Counted from the stretch's first letter, positions 51,225-62,926 are shown. The stretch is 64,000 bases of DNA from Methylobacillus sp. MM3 (GCF_001645185.1 NZ_LXTQ01000050.1:1-64000); one strand, 5' to 3'. A program made the numbers and translations. Notes: generated by a model from the letters alone, not told the origin.

Positions 51225-53826
51225 CAAGCTCTGGCACAGCCTGCATCATGAGGATGTCGCCCGACACCTCGATACCAATCTTGCGCACGGCCTGACCGCC
51301 GCCGAAGCCGCCAGCCGGCTGGAGCAGCACGGGCCTAACGCGCTGCCGGAAGGCAAACGGCGCACCCCGCTGCGCATCTTTCTCTCGCAATTCGCCGATG
51401 TGATGATCCTCGTGCTGCTGGCCGCGGCGGTCGTGTCGATGTTCGTCGGCGAAGCGCAGGACACGCTCGCCATCGTCGTCATCGTCACCCTCAACGCCGT
51501 CATCGGCTTCGTGCAGGAGTACCGCACCGAGCGCGCCATTGCTGCGCTGCGCCAGATGTCCTCGCCTTCCATCCGCGTGCGGCGCGGCGGCGAGATCGCC
51601 ACGCTGCCCTCGCATGAAATCGTCCCTGGAGACGTGGTGTTTCTAGAAGCAGGCAATATTGTTCCCGCCGATGTTCGCCTCGCGGAAACCGCACACCTGC
51701 GCATCGCCGAGGCCGCCTTGACCGGCGAATCGCATCCGGTGGAAAAGGCGATGCATAAACTGGAAACCGTAGAACTGCCGCTGGGCGACCGCAGCAACAT
51801 GGCCTACAAAGGCACGACGGTCACTTACGGGCGCGGCAGCGGCATCGTCGTCGCGACCGGCCTGGGTACGGAACTGGGCAAGATCGCGACGCTGCTTTCC
51901 GGCGCGGAAGAAGGCAAAACGCCGTTGCAAAAACGACTGGCGAGTTTCGGCAGCCGCCTTGCATTCGCAGTGCTCGCCATCTGCGTGATCGTCTTCACGG
52001 CCGGGTTGATCCGCGGTGAATCGCCGCTGCTGATGTTCATGACGGCGATCAGTCTTGCCGTCGCAGCCATTCCCGAAGCATTGCCGGCGGTGATCGCGGT
52101 GTCGCTCGCGCTCGGGGCCTATCGCATGGTCGGGCAGAAAGCGCTCGTGCGACGCCTGCCGGCGGTCGAGACGCTGGGCTCCATCACTTATATCTGCTCC
52201 GACAAGACCGGCACGCTGACGCAGAACCGCATGCATGCCGAAGCCTTTTTCGCGAACGGCACCGACCAGCCGAATCCGGATCAAGCGTTGTGGCGCAGCC
52301 TGTTCGAAGCGCTCGCGCTCAACAGCGATGCGACGCTGGGAAAATCCGGCCATGCCTCCGGCGACCCGACGGAAATCGCGTTGCTGGAGACCGCGCTCGA
52401 ACACGGCGCAGACCGGGCAGTACTGGAAACTGCACAGCCACGGACAGCCGAAGTTCCGTTCGATTCTGAGCGCAAGCGCATGACCACGCTACATCGGCAG
52501 GAAACCGGTTATATCGCCTACTCCAAGGGCGCGCCGGAGAGCATCCTGCAGTGCTGCGCCAGCCAGCTTGGAAGCGAGGGCGTCGCTCCGCTGCAAAGCG
52601 ACAAATGGCAGGCAGAGGCCGAAGCCATGGCGCAATCCGGGCTGCGCGTCATCGCCGTCGCGATGCGCAGCATGGATGCTTTGCCGGAACCGCTGGCCGA
52701 CGCCGAGCGCGACCTGACACTGCTGGGCCTCGTCGGCCTGATGGATCCGCCGCGCCGCGAAGCGCATCATGCCGTCGCCGAGTGCAAGGCCGCCGGCATC
52801 ACGCCGGTGATGATTACCGGCGATCATCCCGCGACTGCCATCGCCATCGCGCATCGCCTGGGCATCGTTGAAAATGGCGAAGCTGCCGTGCTCACCGGCT
52901 CCGACTTGGGTGTGCTGTCAGATGACGACTTGCGCCTGCGCGTCGAAACCGTCCGCGTCTACGCCCGCGTCGACCCGGCGCAGAAAATCCGTATCGTCGA
53001 TGCACTGCAAGCCAACGGCGAGTTCGTGGCGATGACCGGCGACGGCGTCAATGACGCGCCTGCGCTCAAGTCCTCGGACATCGGCGTGGCGATGGGCAAG
53101 GGCGGCACCGACGTGGCACGCGAGTCGGCGCATATGATCCTGCTGGACGACAACTTCGCCACCATCGTGCATGCGGTGCGCGAAGGCCGGCGCATCTTCG
53201 ACAACATCCGCAAGTTCATCAAATACGGCATGACCAGCAACGCCGGCGAAATCTGGGTGATCCTGCTCGCGCCGTTTCTCGGCCTGCCCATCCCGCTGCT
53301 GCCGATTCATATTCTATGGATCAACCTCGTCACCGATGGCCTGCCCGGCATCACGCTCGCCGTCGAGCCGGCCGAACGCCATGTGATGCAGCGCCCGCCG
53401 CGCCCGCCGCAGGAAAGCATTTTTGCGCACGGAATGTGGCAGCATATCGTATGGGTCGGCCTGCTGATGGGCGGAATTACCCTGCTGACGCAAGCCTGGG
53501 CGATCAACCAGGAGGGTGCACATTGGCAAAGCATGGTGTTCACCGTGCTGACGCTGTCGCAACTCGGCCATGTGCTCGCCGTGCGCTCCGAGCGCGAATC
53601 CATCTTTACGCTGGGGCTCTTTTCCAACCGGTCGCTGCTATTCGTGCTGATCGGCACCATCGCGCTGCAGATGGCGACGCTTTACGTGCCGGCGCTCAAT
53701 CCGATCTTCCGCACCGAACCGCTCACGGCATCGGAGCTGGCCGCCTGCTTCGCCATCTCCAGCATTGTCTTCTGGGGAGTAGAAGCCGAAAAATGGCTGA
53801 TGCGACGCGGCTGGCTGTATCGCTGA
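51208..53826 (+). CDS. P-type calcium-transporting ATPase (SERCA-like)
   Basis: 872 residues, type IIA P-ATPase. Actuator EAALTGESHPVEK (TGES), phosphorylation site ICSDKTGTLTQN, hinge MTGDGVNDAPALKSSDIGVAMG. The Ca2+ ligands of SERCA appear in place: AAIPEALPAVIAVSLALG (Glu in TM4), MTSNAGEIWVILLAPFLG (Asn and Glu in TM5), and HILWINLVTDGLPGITLAVEP (Asn, Thr, Asp in TM6), so both sites look complete. The ATG at 51208 lies inside cydX, indicating coupling to the cyd operon. Na+ or Mn2+ transport cannot be excluded. Confidence 0.92.
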   Translation: MTPSPDKLWHSLHHEDVARHLDTNLAHGLTAAEAASRLEQHGPNALPEGKRRTPLRIFLSQFADVMILVLLAAAVVSMFVGEAQDTLAIVVIVTLNAVIGFVQEYRTERAIAALRQMSSPSIRVRRGGEIATLPSHEIVPGDVVFLEAGNIVPADVRLAETAHLRIAEAALTGESHPVEKAMHKLETVELPLGDRSNMAYKGTTVTYGRGSGIVVATGLGTELGKIATLLSGAEEGKTPLQKRLASFGSRLAFAVLAICVIVFTAGLIRGESPLLMFMTAISLAVAAIPEALPAVIAVSLALGAYRMVGQKALVRRLPAVETLGSITYICSDKTGTLTQNRMHAEAFFANGTDQPNPDQALWRSLFEALALNSDATLGKSGHASGDPTEIALLETALEHGADRAVLETAQPRTAEVPFDSERKRMTTLHRQETGYIAYSKGAPESILQCCASQLGSEGVAPLQSDKWQAEAEAMAQSGLRVIAVAMRSMDALPEPLADAERDLTLLGLVGLMDPPRREAHHAVAECKAAGITPVMITGDHPATAIAIAHRLGIVENGEAAVLTGSDLGVLSDDDLRLRVETVRVYARVDPAQKIRIVDALQANGEFVAMTGDGVNDAPALKSSDIGVAMGKGGTDVARESAHMILLDDNFATIVHAVREGRRIFDNIRKFIKYGMTSNAGEIWVILLAPFLGLPIPLLPIHILWINLVTDGLPGITLAVEPAERHVMQRPPRPPQESIFAHGMWQHIVWVGLLMGGITLLTQAWAINQEGAHWQSMVFTVLTLSQLGHVLAVRSERESIFTLGLFSNRSLLFVLIGTIALQMATLYVPALNPIFRTEPLTASELAACFAISSIVFWGVEAEKWLMRRGWLYR

Positions 53827-53927
53827 CAGCACAGCTCTTCGCTAGCGTTCTCGTTCGATTCGGTTCACACTGCAATTCTGGGCCGCATGCTCAATAAGCA
53901 CCCTACCGACGGCCGAAAGGGGGTATC

Positions 53928-54962
53928 GTGAATATTCGATTTCCGCTCCTGATCATGAGCCTGTTATGCCTGCTCGCCGCAGGCTGCAGCACGGCCCAGG
54001 CTCCTCCCGAAAAATCCGGCCTCTCCTCTCCCGCCTTCCGCATTACCGTACTGTACGACGCGTTCGGCAAATCTTCGGCAATGAAGAAAGACTGGGGATA
54101 TGCCGCGCTGATCGAATACCAGGGCAAGCGCATCCTGTTTGATACGGGCAATGACGCGGGAGTGCTGGAACAGAACGCCAAGGCCAGCGGCGTCGACCTC
54201 AGCCGACTGGATTTTGTGGTGATGTCGCACCGGCACGGCGACCATATGGGCGGCATGAGCTATCTGTTGCGCGTCAACCCCAGGGTCATGATCTATGCAC
54301 CCAAGGAAGGGTTTGGGGTCTACGGCGCCGATCTGCCCAGCAGCTTTTATCGCAAGGATGACTCGCTGCCGCGGGAGCAGCGCTATTTCGACGGTGCACC
54401 GCCTAAAGTCATGCGCTTCGGTTCCGCCTGGCCGAACGCGCGCTTCACGCTGATCGATCATGACACCGAGATTGTGTCGGGCATCCACCTGATCGCGCTG
54501 GTCTCAGACAAGCCCGGCACGCTGGAACTGCGCGAGCTTTCGCTTGCCATCGAGACGCCCGCAGGCATGGTACTGGTCGTCGGCTGCGCGCATCCCGGCA
54601 TTGACCGCATCGTCGCCGCCGCGACTCGCATCGATACCCATATCCTGCTGGTTGCGGGTGGGCTGCATCTGGTGGTCGCGCAAGATCCCGAAATCGAACG
54701 CATCGTCCGCGCGCTCCACGATACTTATCAGGTGGGTTTCATCGCCCCGGGTCATTGCACCGGAGAAGCGACCTTCAAGGCGCTGCTGCGCGCCTTTGGC
54801 AACCGGGATATTTATGCCGGGCTGGGCACTCGCATCACCCTCGGCAATTTGCCCCATCGGTCAAAGATGCGAGCGCATCTGGATGCCGCCGACTTGCTGA
54901 GCTATCGCAAACTATTGCGTGAACACGACGAAGAGCAGCAGCACGTCGCGCAACGAAACTGA
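53928..54962 (+). CDS. Metallo-beta-lactamase-fold lipoprotein
   Basis: 344 residues from a GTG with AAGGGGG upstream. Lipoprotein signal LIMSLLCLLAAGCSTAQ (lipobox LAAGC). MBL fold: GKRILFDTGNDAGVLEQNAKA, metal motif VVMSHRHGDHMGGMSYLL (HxHxDH), LVVGCAHPGIDRIV and IAPGHCTGEATFKALL. It resembles the MBL family annotated near methanopterin biosynthesis (7,8-dihydropterin enzymes), but the function is unknown. It stands alone after the ATPase; 100 bp between them holds nothing recognised. Confidence 0.85.
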   Translation: MNIRFPLLIMSLLCLLAAGCSTAQAPPEKSGLSSPAFRITVLYDAFGKSSAMKKDWGYAALIEYQGKRILFDTGNDAGVLEQNAKASGVDLSRLDFVVMSHRHGDHMGGMSYLLRVNPRVMIYAPKEGFGVYGADLPSSFYRKDDSLPREQRYFDGAPPKVMRFGSAWPNARFTLIDHDTEIVSGIHLIALVSDKPGTLELRELSLAIETPAGMVLVVGCAHPGIDRIVAAATRIDTHILLVAGGLHLVVAQDPEIERIVRALHDTYQVGFIAPGHCTGEATFKALLRAFGNRDIYAGLGTRITLGNLPHRSKMRAHLDAADLLSYRKLLREHDEEQQHVAQRN

Positions 54963-54989
54963 CACCCGGAGACAGGAAGAGACTGAGGC

Positions 54990-55481
54990 TCAGGAGCGCA
55001 GCGAGCGCTCCTGCTTGCCGGCATGCACTTTTTCTTCGATCAGGCCATCCCACAGCAGCAGGATCACGCCTACGGTAATTGTCGAATCGGCGACATTGAA
55101 CGCCGGCCAATAGAAGGTTTCATAGTGGAAGAACAGGAAATCCACCACATAGCCCAGCGTCAGGCGGTCGTAGAGGTTACCCAGCGCGCCGCCCAGCACC
55201 AGGCTGAGCGCGAAACAAAACAGTTTCTTTTCCGGATGCTTGCGCAGCAGGTGAATAATCACGCCGGAAGCGATAATCGCGAAGGCGCTGAAAAACAATC
55301 GCTGCCAGCCGCCGGCACCCGCGAGAAAGCTGAACGCCGCGCCTTCGTTGTGAAACAGCACGAGGTCGAAGAATGACGTCACCGGCACATGCTCGCCATA
55401 GGTCAGCGCGCTTTGCACCAGATGCTTGGTGTAGAGGTCGAGCGCGACAATGATCCCGCTGAGTCCCAGCCAGTTACGCAT
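54990..55481 (-). CDS. lspA: Lipoprotein signal peptidase
   Basis: 163 residues from the ATG at 55481 ([20 protein letters not shown]). Four membrane helices. Catalytic aspartates in [19 protein letters not shown] and [13 protein letters not shown] (FNxAD). Removes signal peptides of lipoproteins after lipidation. Overlaps ileS by 8 bp: the murJ-ribF-ileS-lspA order is common in proteobacteria. The C-terminal end contains a CAGGAGCG-N7-CGCTCCTG hairpin (54991-55013). Confidence 0.96.
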   Translation of the reverse strand: MRNWLGLSGIIVALDLYTKHLVQSALTYGEHVPVTSFFDLVLFHNEGAAFSFLAGAGGWQRLFFSAFAIIASGVIIHLLRKHPEKKLFCFALSLVLGGALGNLYDRLTLGYVVDFLFFHYETFYWPAFNVADSTITVGVILLLWDGLIEEKVHAGKQERSLRS

Positions 55482-58260
55482 GTTCGCGAGGCTCCCCGTC
55501 ACCGTAGAGGTTGCTCACGCATCGGCCACAGATGTGCGGATGCGCAGCATCGGCGCCCACGTCGGCGCGGTAGTGCCAGCAACGCTCGCATTTCTGATGT
55601 GCGCTCGGCGTGACGACGATCTTTTCATCCGTCTCGCTGGTTGCACGATGCAGCGTGGCGCGGGAGGTGATCAACGCAAAGCGCAGATCGTCGTCCAGCG
55701 TCGCCAGCGCGTCATGCGTCACGCCATTCACATAGACATCCAGTTCTGCCTGTAGCGATGACCCGATGCCGCCTGCGGCACGTACTTCTTCCAGTTGCTT
55801 CAACACGCGTGCGCGGAACTCCCGGATGGTTCCCCATTTACCGACCAGCGCTTCATCCGCCGCCGGGAAATCGTGCCACAAGTGCAGGAAAACGCTGTCT
55901 TCGGCACCGCCGCCCACATCTGCCCAGGCTTCCTCAGCGGTAAAGCTGAGGATGGGCGACATCAGTTTCAGCAGACTCTGCGTGATATGCCACAGCGCGC
56001 TCTGCGCGGCACGGCGTGCGCGCGAGTCGCTGCCTGCGGTATAGAGGCGATCCTTGAGGATATCGAGATAAAAGCCGCCCAGGTCTTCGGAGCAGAAACC
56101 GACGAACCTCTGCGCCACCAAATGAAACTCGTAACGCGCGTAGGCAGCCGTCATTTCGTCCTGCAGTGCCTTGGTCATCGCCAGCGCGTAGCGGTCGATT
56201 TCCAGCCATTGCTCGACCGGCAGCATATCCTTCTGCGCATCGAAATCAGCCAGGTTGGCGAGCAGGAAGCGTAGCGTATTACGAATACGGCGATAGCTCT
56301 CGACGACGCGCTTCAGAATTTCGTCGGAGATGGTCAACTCGCCGGAATAGTCGGTCGACGCGACCCACAGGCGCAGGATGTCGGCACCGTAGGTATCCAT
56401 CACTTTCTGCGGCGCGATCACGTTGCCCTTGGATTTGCTCATCTTGTAGCCGTTGCCGTCGACGACAAAACCGTGCGTCAGCAGTGCCTCGTATGGCGCA
56501 CGGCCATCAATGGCGCAACCGGTCAGGAGCGAGGACTGGAACCAGCCGCGGTGCTGGTCGGAACCTTCAAGATACAGATCGGCCGGATGACTCAGGTCCG
56601 GGCGGCGCTTCAGCACCGCGGCATGCGTGGCGCCGGAGTCGAACCACACGTCCAGCGTATCGGTGACTTTCTTGTATTGCTCGGCGCCTTCGGGCGCATG
56701 CGCCTGCAGGAAGGCCGCGCCGTCGAGCGAGAACCAAGCCTCGATGCCCTGCTGCTCGACCTGCAGCGCTACTTTTTCCAGCAGCTCGGCGGTCAGCGGA
56801 TGCGGCTCGCCCGTTTCCTTGTGCACGAACAGCGGCATCGGTACGCCCCAGTTGCGCTGGCGCGACACGCACCAGTCGGGGCGATTCTTGATCATGGCTT
56901 CGAGGCGCGCGCGCCCCCAGGCCGGGAAGAATTCGGTATGCGCCACCGCCGCGTTGGCAATGCCGCGCAGCGTGTTTCCGTCCTTGCCGTGCTGGCTCAT
57001 GCCTATGAACCACTGATGCGTCGCACGGAAAATCACCGGTGTCTTGTGGCGCCAGCAATGCGGATAGCTGTGGTTGAGGCGCGCAGACGCCATCAGCACG
57101 CCGTTGGCTTGCAGCGTCTCGATGACGGCCTTGTTGGCATCCCAGATGCTCATGCCGGCGAATTTCTCGACGCGGCTGTAGAACTTGCCGTCATCACCCA
57201 CCGGGTTGTCCACCGGCAGGTCGTAGCGCATTCCGACCGCATAGTCTTCCAGACCGTGTGCGGGCGCAGTGTGTACCAGGCCGGTACCGGCGTCAGTGGT
57301 CACGTGGTCGCCGCAGATGACGGGCACGGTACGGTCGTAGAACGGGTGTTGCAGCTTGAGGTTTTCCAGCGCCGCGCCCTTGCACGAGCCCAGCACTTGC
57401 GTGTCGGATTCGCCATAACGCGTCAGCGTTGCTTCGGCCAGTTCGTGGCCGAGAATCAGCAATCCCTTGCTGGTCTGGATCAAATCGTAGCTGAGTTCGG
57501 GGTGCACGCACACCGCCTGGTTGGCAGGCAGCGTCCATGGCGTCGTGGTCCAGATTACTGCGAACGCCGGCGCATTCAGATGCGCGACGCCGAATGCGCG
57601 CGCCAGCGCTTCGTTGTCCACCGCCTTGAAGCCAACGTCGATGGCGGGCGAATTCTTGTCCTCGTACTCGACTTCCGCCTCGGCCAGCGCCGAGCCGCAG
57701 TCCACGCACCAGTGCACCGGCTTGGAGCCCTGGTACAGATAGCCGTTTTTATAGATTTCACCCAGGCTCCGCATGATGTCGGCCTCGGTCCTGAAATCCA
57801 TGGTCAGGTAGGGATTCTCCCAATCCCCCAGCACGCCGAGGCGGATAAAATCCGCCTTCTGGCGCTCCACCTGCGCCTTGGCGTATTCACGGCACAGTTC
57901 GCGGAACCTGGCCGGCGGAATGTCCTTGCCATGCTGCTTCTCGACCATGAGTTCGATCGGCAGACCGTGACAGTCCCAGCCCGGCACATAGGGTGCATCG
58001 AAGCCGGACAGCGTCTTGGATTTGACGATGATGTCCTTGAGGATCTTGTTGACCGCATGACCGATGTGAATGTCGCCATTGGCATAGGGCGGGCCGTCGT
58101 GCAGGATGAATTTGGGGCGGCCTTGCGCGGTTTCGCGGATTTTACGGTAGCGCTGCTTCTCCTGCCAGGCTTGCACCCATGCCGGTTCGCGCTTGGCGAG
58201 ATCGCCGCGCATCGGGAAAGGGGTATCGGGCAGGTTCAGCGTATTTTTATAGTCGGTCAT
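55474..58260 (-). CDS. ileS: Isoleucyl-tRNA synthetase
   Basis: 928 residues, class Ia. HIGH motif [19 protein letters not shown], editing CP1 domain (about 180-400, with [13 protein letters not shown]), KMSKS in [14 protein letters not shown], anticodon-binding helices, and a C-terminal zinc finger [12 protein letters not shown]...HICGRC. Full length and intact. Overlaps ribF by 4 nt and lspA by 8 bp. Confidence 0.98.
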   Translation of the reverse strand: MTDYKNTLNLPDTPFPMRGDLAKREPAWVQAWQEKQRYRKIRETAQGRPKFILHDGPPYANGDIHIGHAVNKILKDIIVKSKTLSGFDAPYVPGWDCHGLPIELMVEKQHGKDIPPARFRELCREYAKAQVERQKADFIRLGVLGDWENPYLTMDFRTEADIMRSLGEIYKNGYLYQGSKPVHWCVDCGSALAEAEVEYEDKNSPAIDVGFKAVDNEALARAFGVAHLNAPAFAVIWTTTPWTLPANQAVCVHPELSYDLIQTSKGLLILGHELAEATLTRYGESDTQVLGSCKGAALENLKLQHPFYDRTVPVICGDHVTTDAGTGLVHTAPAHGLEDYAVGMRYDLPVDNPVGDDGKFYSRVEKFAGMSIWDANKAVIETLQANGVLMASARLNHSYPHCWRHKTPVIFRATHQWFIGMSQHGKDGNTLRGIANAAVAHTEFFPAWGRARLEAMIKNRPDWCVSRQRNWGVPMPLFVHKETGEPHPLTAELLEKVALQVEQQGIEAWFSLDGAAFLQAHAPEGAEQYKKVTDTLDVWFDSGATHAAVLKRRPDLSHPADLYLEGSDQHRGWFQSSLLTGCAIDGRAPYEALLTHGFVVDGNGYKMSKSKGNVIAPQKVMDTYGADILRLWVASTDYSGELTISDEILKRVVESYRRIRNTLRFLLANLADFDAQKDMLPVEQWLEIDRYALAMTKALQDEMTAAYARYEFHLVAQRFVGFCSEDLGGFYLDILKDRLYTAGSDSRARRAAQSALWHITQSLLKLMSPILSFTAEEAWADVGGGAEDSVFLHLWHDFPAADEALVGKWGTIREFRARVLKQLEEVRAAGGIGSSLQAELDVYVNGVTHDALATLDDDLRFALITSRATLHRATSETDEKIVVTPSAHQKCERCWHYRADVGADAAHPHICGRCVSNLYGDGEPREHA

Positions 58261-59177
58261 GATTCGTTCTTGAAATAATCTCTCGCCATCTGCTCATCGA
58301 TGGCCATCTGGCGCTTCAGCGCCTCCAGGTCGGGGAATTTTTCTTCGTCGCGCAGCTTTTTGCTGAAAATCACATGCACGTGACGACCATAGATATCCTG
58401 ATCGAAATCGAACAGATGGACTTCCAGCGTCGGCCTGCCGTTGATCTTCATGGTCGGGCGCACGCCCAGGCTGGCAACGCCGGGCAGCGCCTCTTCGGCA
58501 ATTCCGCTCAATTTTACCGCATAGATGCCGAAAAGCGGCGGCCGGTCGTGCAGCATATGGATGTTGGCGGTCGGATAGCCGAGCTCGCGGCCCAGTTTGT
58601 CGCCATGCGTTACGTGTCCACTGAGGCTATACGGCCTTCCCAGCAGCGCAGCCGCATGCTTGAGATCGCCATCCGCCAATGCCTTGCGTATCGCGGTACT
58701 GGAAACCCGTTCGCCATTCACCGTCACGTCCGGAACGCTTTCCACTGCAAAACCCGCGTCGCGCAGCATTCCAATATCGCCGGTACGATCCGCGCCGAAA
58801 CGGAAATCCCCGCCGACCAGGATCAGACGCGCATTCAAACGGCGCAAAATATCGTCCGTGAACGCCTGTGCGCTGATGGAGGCGAATTTGCTATCGAAGC
58901 GGCACAAGTACACGGACGCCACGCCGGCACCTTCGAACATCTCCAGCTTTTCGCGCAGCGAAGTAAGCCGCGCCGGCGCGGTAGCTGGCGAGAAAAACTC
59001 GCGCGGATGCGGCTCGAAGGTCATCACGCAGGGTGCAAGCCCGAGCTCGGCGGCGCGATTGCACAGCATCTCAAGAATGGCGCGATGCCCACGGTGCACG
59101 CCATCGAAGTTGCCGATGGCCAGCGCAATCGGAGCAGCAGTCCTGGAAGGAATATGACGAAAAACTTGCATGTTCAT
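58257..59177 (-). CDS. ribF: Bifunctional riboflavin kinase / FAD synthetase
   Basis: 306 residues from the ATG at 59177 (a second ATG two codons in, at 59171, gives MQVFRHIP and is equally likely). FAD synthetase half: [20 protein letters not shown] (GxFDGxHxGH), [27 protein letters not shown]. The linker [15 protein letters not shown] is followed by the riboflavin kinase half: [21 protein letters not shown] and [20 protein letters not shown]. Coupled to ileS by a 4-nt overlap. Confidence 0.96.
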   Translation of the reverse strand: MNMQVFRHIPSRTAAPIALAIGNFDGVHRGHRAILEMLCNRAAELGLAPCVMTFEPHPREFFSPATAPARLTSLREKLEMFEGAGVASVYLCRFDSKFASISAQAFTDDILRRLNARLILVGGDFRFGADRTGDIGMLRDAGFAVESVPDVTVNGERVSSTAIRKALADGDLKHAAALLGRPYSLSGHVTHGDKLGRELGYPTANIHMLHDRPPLFGIYAVKLSGIAEEALPGVASLGVRPTMKINGRPTLEVHLFDFDQDIYGRHVHVIFSKKLRDEEKFPDLEALKRQMAIDEQMARDYFKNES

Positions 59178-59188
59178 CGATCTAAATA

Positions 59189-60733
59189 TTAGGCCTTTGT
59201 CCGGCGCATGAAATCCCGCAGGCGAATCCCTTGCAGCCACAATGCAAGGAAATACGTCCCTGCTCCGCCGGCTACCAGCATCATGATCCGCAGTATTTTT
59301 TCAACGAAACCATAGTGCAGCCAATTGCTTTCCACACCCATGCCGAACCACAGCACGGCACCCATTGCGCTCACCGCCACCAATAATTTGAGCAGGAATA
59401 ATATCCAACCCGGTTGCGGCTGAAAAATGCCGTCGTGCCGCAGATAATAATAAAGGAGACCGGCGTTCAGGCACGCCCCCAGCGAAATCGCGAGCGCCAG
59501 ACCTGCATGGGCGAGATTCAAGCCAAAGACAAACACCAGATTCATGACCTGTGTAGCCAGCAGCGTAAAAATTGCGATTTTGACCGGCGTCTTGATGTTC
59601 TGGCGCGCATAAAAGCCAGGAGCCAGCACCTTGATCAGGATCAGTCCAAGCAGCCCGACGCTATAGGCCACCAGCGCTTGCCGGGTCATGAAAAGATCGG
59701 TCGCATTGAATTCGCCATAACGGAACAGCGCCGCGATCAAAGGCACGCCCAGCACCGCCAGCGCCACGGCCGAGGGCAGCGCCAGCATGAAGGTGAGCCG
59801 CAGCCCCCAATCCAGTAATTGGGAATATTCGCCATCCGTCTTGTCGGCGTAGCTTTTGGAAAGACTGGGCAGCAGGATGGTCCCGAGCGCCACGCCGAGC
59901 ATGCCGGTCGGGAACTCCATCAGCCGGTCGGCGTAATACAGCCAGGAAACGCTGCCGGTCTGCAGAAAAGAAGCGAATATGGTGTTGATCAACAGGCTGA
60001 GCTGCGCAATCGACACGCCAAACACCGCGGGTCCCATCAATTTCAGAATACGCCACACGCCTTCATCATGCAGATTGAGGCTGAATCGCGGCACCAATCC
60101 GACTTTCAGCAGGAACGGCACCTGGAAAGCCAGTTGCGCCACGCCACCAAAAAATACTGCCCACGCCAATACCATGATGGGCGGATCGAAATACGGCGCA
60201 AAAAACAGCGCGGCAACGATGAAGGAAAGATTGAGCAGCACTGGCGTGAATGCCGGTACCGAAAATCGACTCCAGGTATTGAGCACGCCGCCCGCCAGCG
60301 ACACCAGCGAAATGAAGAATATATAAGGAAAGGTAATGCGCAGCAGATCGACCGTCAGCTGGAACTTGTCCGGGCTGGACTTGAAGCCCGGCGCGCTGAG
60401 ATAAACCACCCAGGGCGCAGCGATAACGCCGATAATCATCACTACCAAAAGCGCGAGCCCGAGCAGCGTCGCGACGTGATTCACCAGCGCATGCGTTTCG
60501 TCATGGCCGCGCCGGTTCTTGTATTCAGCCAGCACCGGCACGAAAGCCTGCGAAAACGCTCCTTCGGCAAACAGGCGGCGCAACAGGTTGGGAATCTTGA
60601 AAGCAATGAAAAAAGCATCGGTATAAACACCGGCGCCAAAGACTCGCGCAATCAAGGTATCGCGCACGAAACCCAGGATACGGGAGAGGAATGTCATGCT
60701 GCCGACAGCGGCCAGAGCTTTGAGCAGGTTCAT
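59189..60733 (-). CDS. murJ: Lipid II flippase MurJ
   Basis: 514 residues, about 14 membrane helices. Moves lipid II across the inner membrane. Start [25 protein letters not shown] is typical. Conserved: [27 protein letters not shown]-type block ([23 protein letters not shown]), [31 protein letters not shown]. Divergent from rpsT, which is the usual neighbour. Confidence 0.96.
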   Translation of the reverse strand: MNLLKALAAVGSMTFLSRILGFVRDTLIARVFGAGVYTDAFFIAFKIPNLLRRLFAEGAFSQAFVPVLAEYKNRRGHDETHALVNHVATLLGLALLVVMIIGVIAAPWVVYLSAPGFKSSPDKFQLTVDLLRITFPYIFFISLVSLAGGVLNTWSRFSVPAFTPVLLNLSFIVAALFFAPYFDPPIMVLAWAVFFGGVAQLAFQVPFLLKVGLVPRFSLNLHDEGVWRILKLMGPAVFGVSIAQLSLLINTIFASFLQTGSVSWLYYADRLMEFPTGMLGVALGTILLPSLSKSYADKTDGEYSQLLDWGLRLTFMLALPSAVALAVLGVPLIAALFRYGEFNATDLFMTRQALVAYSVGLLGLILIKVLAPGFYARQNIKTPVKIAIFTLLATQVMNLVFVFGLNLAHAGLALAISLGACLNAGLLYYYLRHDGIFQPQPGWILFLLKLLVAVSAMGAVLWFGMGVESNWLHYGFVEKILRIMMLVAGGAGTYFLALWLQGIRLRDFMRRTKA

Positions 60734-60790
60734 ACAACCGATTGAAAATCAAAGGCGCTTATCTTACCATGGCACCTCGCGTGAACGGCC

Positions 60791-60819
60791 TTGCAAAAGG
60801 CCTTTTGAATCTGTATGAT
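60791..60819 (+). promoter_or_regulatory. rpsT promoter
   Basis: TTGCAA (60791-60796), 17-bp spacer, TATGAT (60814-60819), about 39 bp before rpsT. The spacer contains the palindrome AAAAGGCCTTTT (60795-60806, touching the -35). Confidence 0.7.
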
Positions 60820-60857
60820 TGCGCGTTTCAAATTTTGCATAATTTTCAGGAGTTTTA

Positions 60858-61124
60858 ATGGCTAACAGCGCACAAGCAAGAAAGCGTGCCCGTCAGGCGG
60901 TAAAGCAACGCGCCCACAATGCGAGCTTGCGTTCTGCCCTGCGCACCGCTGTCAAAAAGGTGATCAAGGCCGTCGAAGCTGGCGACAAGGCAGCAGCACA
61001 GGCAGCTTACATCGCAAACGTAAGCGTCATCGACAGCATCGCCGACAAGAAAATCATTCACAAGAACAAGGCCGCTCGTCACAAGAGCCGCCTGTCCGCT
61101 GCCGTGAAGGCAATGGCTGCTTAA
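60858..61124 (+). CDS. rpsT: 30S ribosomal protein S20
   Basis: 88 residues, basic and alanine-rich: [21 protein letters not shown], then [21 protein letters not shown], and [30 protein letters not shown] just upstream of the ATG. Primary 16S rRNA binder. Monocistronic between promoter and terminator. Confidence 0.98.
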   Translation: MANSAQARKRARQAVKQRAHNASLRSALRTAVKKVIKAVEAGDKAAAQAAYIANVSVIDSIADKKIIHKNKAARHKSRLSAAVKAMAA

Positions 61125-61140
61125 TTCAAGCGCTTGTGTA

Positions 61141-61168
61141 AAAAAGCCAACCTTGCGGTTGGCTTTTT
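61141..61168. terminator. Bidirectional terminator rpsT / purK
   Basis: AAAAAGCCAACC-TTGC-GGTTGGCTTTTT, 12-bp perfect arms with terminal A and T runs, between convergent genes. Confidence 0.92.
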
Positions 61169-61245
61169 TATTTTCTGCATCCCGGCCTTGATGGCCTCAT
61201 TGGCAATCAGGCGCCGAGGCAAACGCAACCTCTCCTGCGTTTTGC

Positions 61246-62373
61246 CTAGCCCTCCACCTTGATACGCCGCCTGGCCGACATGGCATGCGCCACCACTTCT
61301 TCGGCGTGCTCGCCAATCACCGTGAAATGGCCCATCTTGCGACCGGGGCGCGCCTCATGTTTGCCGTAAAGATGCAGCTTGAGATCGAGTTGCTCGAACA
61401 GCACCTCCCATTCGGGTTCGCCGTCGCGCCAGATATCGCCCAGCAGATTGACCATCACCGCCGGACTATGCAATCGCGTGTCGCCCAGCGGCAAACCGCA
61501 GAGCGCGCGGATCTGCTGCTCGAACTGATCGGTGACGCAGGCATCGATGGTGTAATGGCCGGAGTTGTGCGGGCGCGGCGCCATTTCGTTGACGTACAGA
61601 CTGCCGTTGCAGACGAAGAATTCCACGCCCAGCGTGCCGACATAATTCAGCTTGGCCGCCACTCCGCGCGCTAGCGCTTGTGCCTGCTCGCGCACCTCGG
61701 CGCTGCCGCGGGCCGGCACGATGCTGATATCGAGGATGCCGTTGCGGTGAATGTTTTCCGCGACGGGGAAAGCCTTCACGTTACCGGCTGCATCGCGCGC
61801 CAGCACCACCGAGACCTCATAATCCAGCGCCAGCATTTTTTCCAGCACACACTGCTCGCCCTTGAAGTTGCGGAAAGCAGCAGCCGCCTCTTCGCGATTG
61901 CTGACACGCGCCTGCCCCTTGCCGTCATAGCCGAACCGGGCTACCTTGAGTATGCCCGGATACAAACCGGCGTTATCCTCCGGAATATCGGCTTCTGCAT
62001 TGATCTCGGCATAAGGCGCGTGCGGAAAACCGTTGTCGCGCAGAAAGCCCTTCTCGGAAATACGGTGCTGGCAAATCGCCACGGCAGAAGCGGCCGGATG
62101 CACCGGCACTGATTGCGCCAGCGCGCTCAAGGTGCTTGCAGGGACATTCTCGAATTCGGTCGTCACCGCCACGCACTCCTGTGCCATGCGATCGAGCGCC
62201 GCCTGGTCGTCATAGGCAGCACACAAGTGAACATCCGCCAGCAAGCCGGCGGGGCTGTTCTTGTCCGGATCGAGCACCATGACCCGATACCCCATCTCGT
62301 GGGCGGCGATGACAAAAAAACGGGCCAACTGGCCCCCGCCGAGCATGCCGAGCATGGAAGGTGGCAGTATCAT
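61246..62373 (-). CDS. purK: N5-carboxyaminoimidazole ribonucleotide synthase
   Basis: 375 residues, ATP-grasp enzyme making N5-CAIR from AIR, bicarbonate and ATP. Start [20 protein letters not shown] (GGGQLGR-type). Motifs: [79 protein letters not shown]. Overlaps purE by 4 nt (purE first). Confidence 0.97.
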   Translation of the reverse strand: MILPPSMLGMLGGGQLARFFVIAAHEMGYRVMVLDPDKNSPAGLLADVHLCAAYDDQAALDRMAQECVAVTTEFENVPASTLSALAQSVPVHPAASAVAICQHRISEKGFLRDNGFPHAPYAEINAEADIPEDNAGLYPGILKVARFGYDGKGQARVSNREEAAAAFRNFKGEQCVLEKMLALDYEVSVVLARDAAGNVKAFPVAENIHRNGILDISIVPARGSAEVREQAQALARGVAAKLNYVGTLGVEFFVCNGSLYVNEMAPRPHNSGHYTIDACVTDQFEQQIRALCGLPLGDTRLHSPAVMVNLLGDIWRDGEPEWEVLFEQLDLKLHLYGKHEARPGRKMGHFTVIGEHAEEVVAHAMSARRRIKVEG

Positions 62374-62870
62374 GCATCCCCCTTCAGCGTCATCGCGAGC
62401 ACCTTTTCGGTTTGCTTGCGGCGGAATTCGGCCAGCTTTTCAGACAACGCTGCATCCGTGGTCGCCAGCAGCGCAATGGCGAACAAGCCGGCATTGGCAG
62501 CACCGGCCTCACCGATGGCGAAAGTCGCGACCGGAATACCTTTGGGCATCTGCACGATGGAGAGCAGCGAGTCCTGGCCTTGCAGATGCTTGGACGGCAC
62601 CGGCACACCCAGCACCGGCAGCGTCGTCTTCGCCGCCACCATACCCGGCAGATGCGCGGCGCCGCCAGCGCCGGCAATGATCGCCCGGAAACCGCGCGTT
62701 GCGGCATTTTCCGCGAACTCGAACATCAGGTCGGGCGTGCGATGCGCCGACACCACGCGCGCTTCATACGGCACGCTGAAATCGTCTAGCATCGCCGCTG
62801 CCGCCTTCATGACCCGCCAATCGCTGTCGGATCCCATAATGATGGCAATTAAAGGTTTTTTGTCTGTCAC
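62370..62870 (-). CDS. purE: N5-carboxyaminoimidazole ribonucleotide mutase
   Basis: 166 residues. Converts N5-CAIR to CAIR. Class I PurE signature: [22 protein letters not shown], then [15 protein letters not shown] (catalytic His in SAHR), [28 protein letters not shown] and [24 protein letters not shown]. Coupled to purK. Confidence 0.98.
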   Translation of the reverse strand: MTDKKPLIAIIMGSDSDWRVMKAAAAMLDDFSVPYEARVVSAHRTPDLMFEFAENAATRGFRAIIAGAGGAAHLPGMVAAKTTLPVLGVPVPSKHLQGQDSLLSIVQMPKGIPVATFAIGEAGAANAGLFAIALLATTDAALSEKLAEFRRKQTEKVLAMTLKGDA

Positions 62871-62926
62871 AACTTGCTCCTTCTTTCAGAGTCTCTTCGC
62901 GTCCCGCCGTAGCACAGGCCTCTGCG

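Noticed and set aside
56473-58278. 601-codon open frame antisense to ileS
   Set aside because: Shadow of ileS; composition rich in Arg/His/Val as in other antisense frames here.
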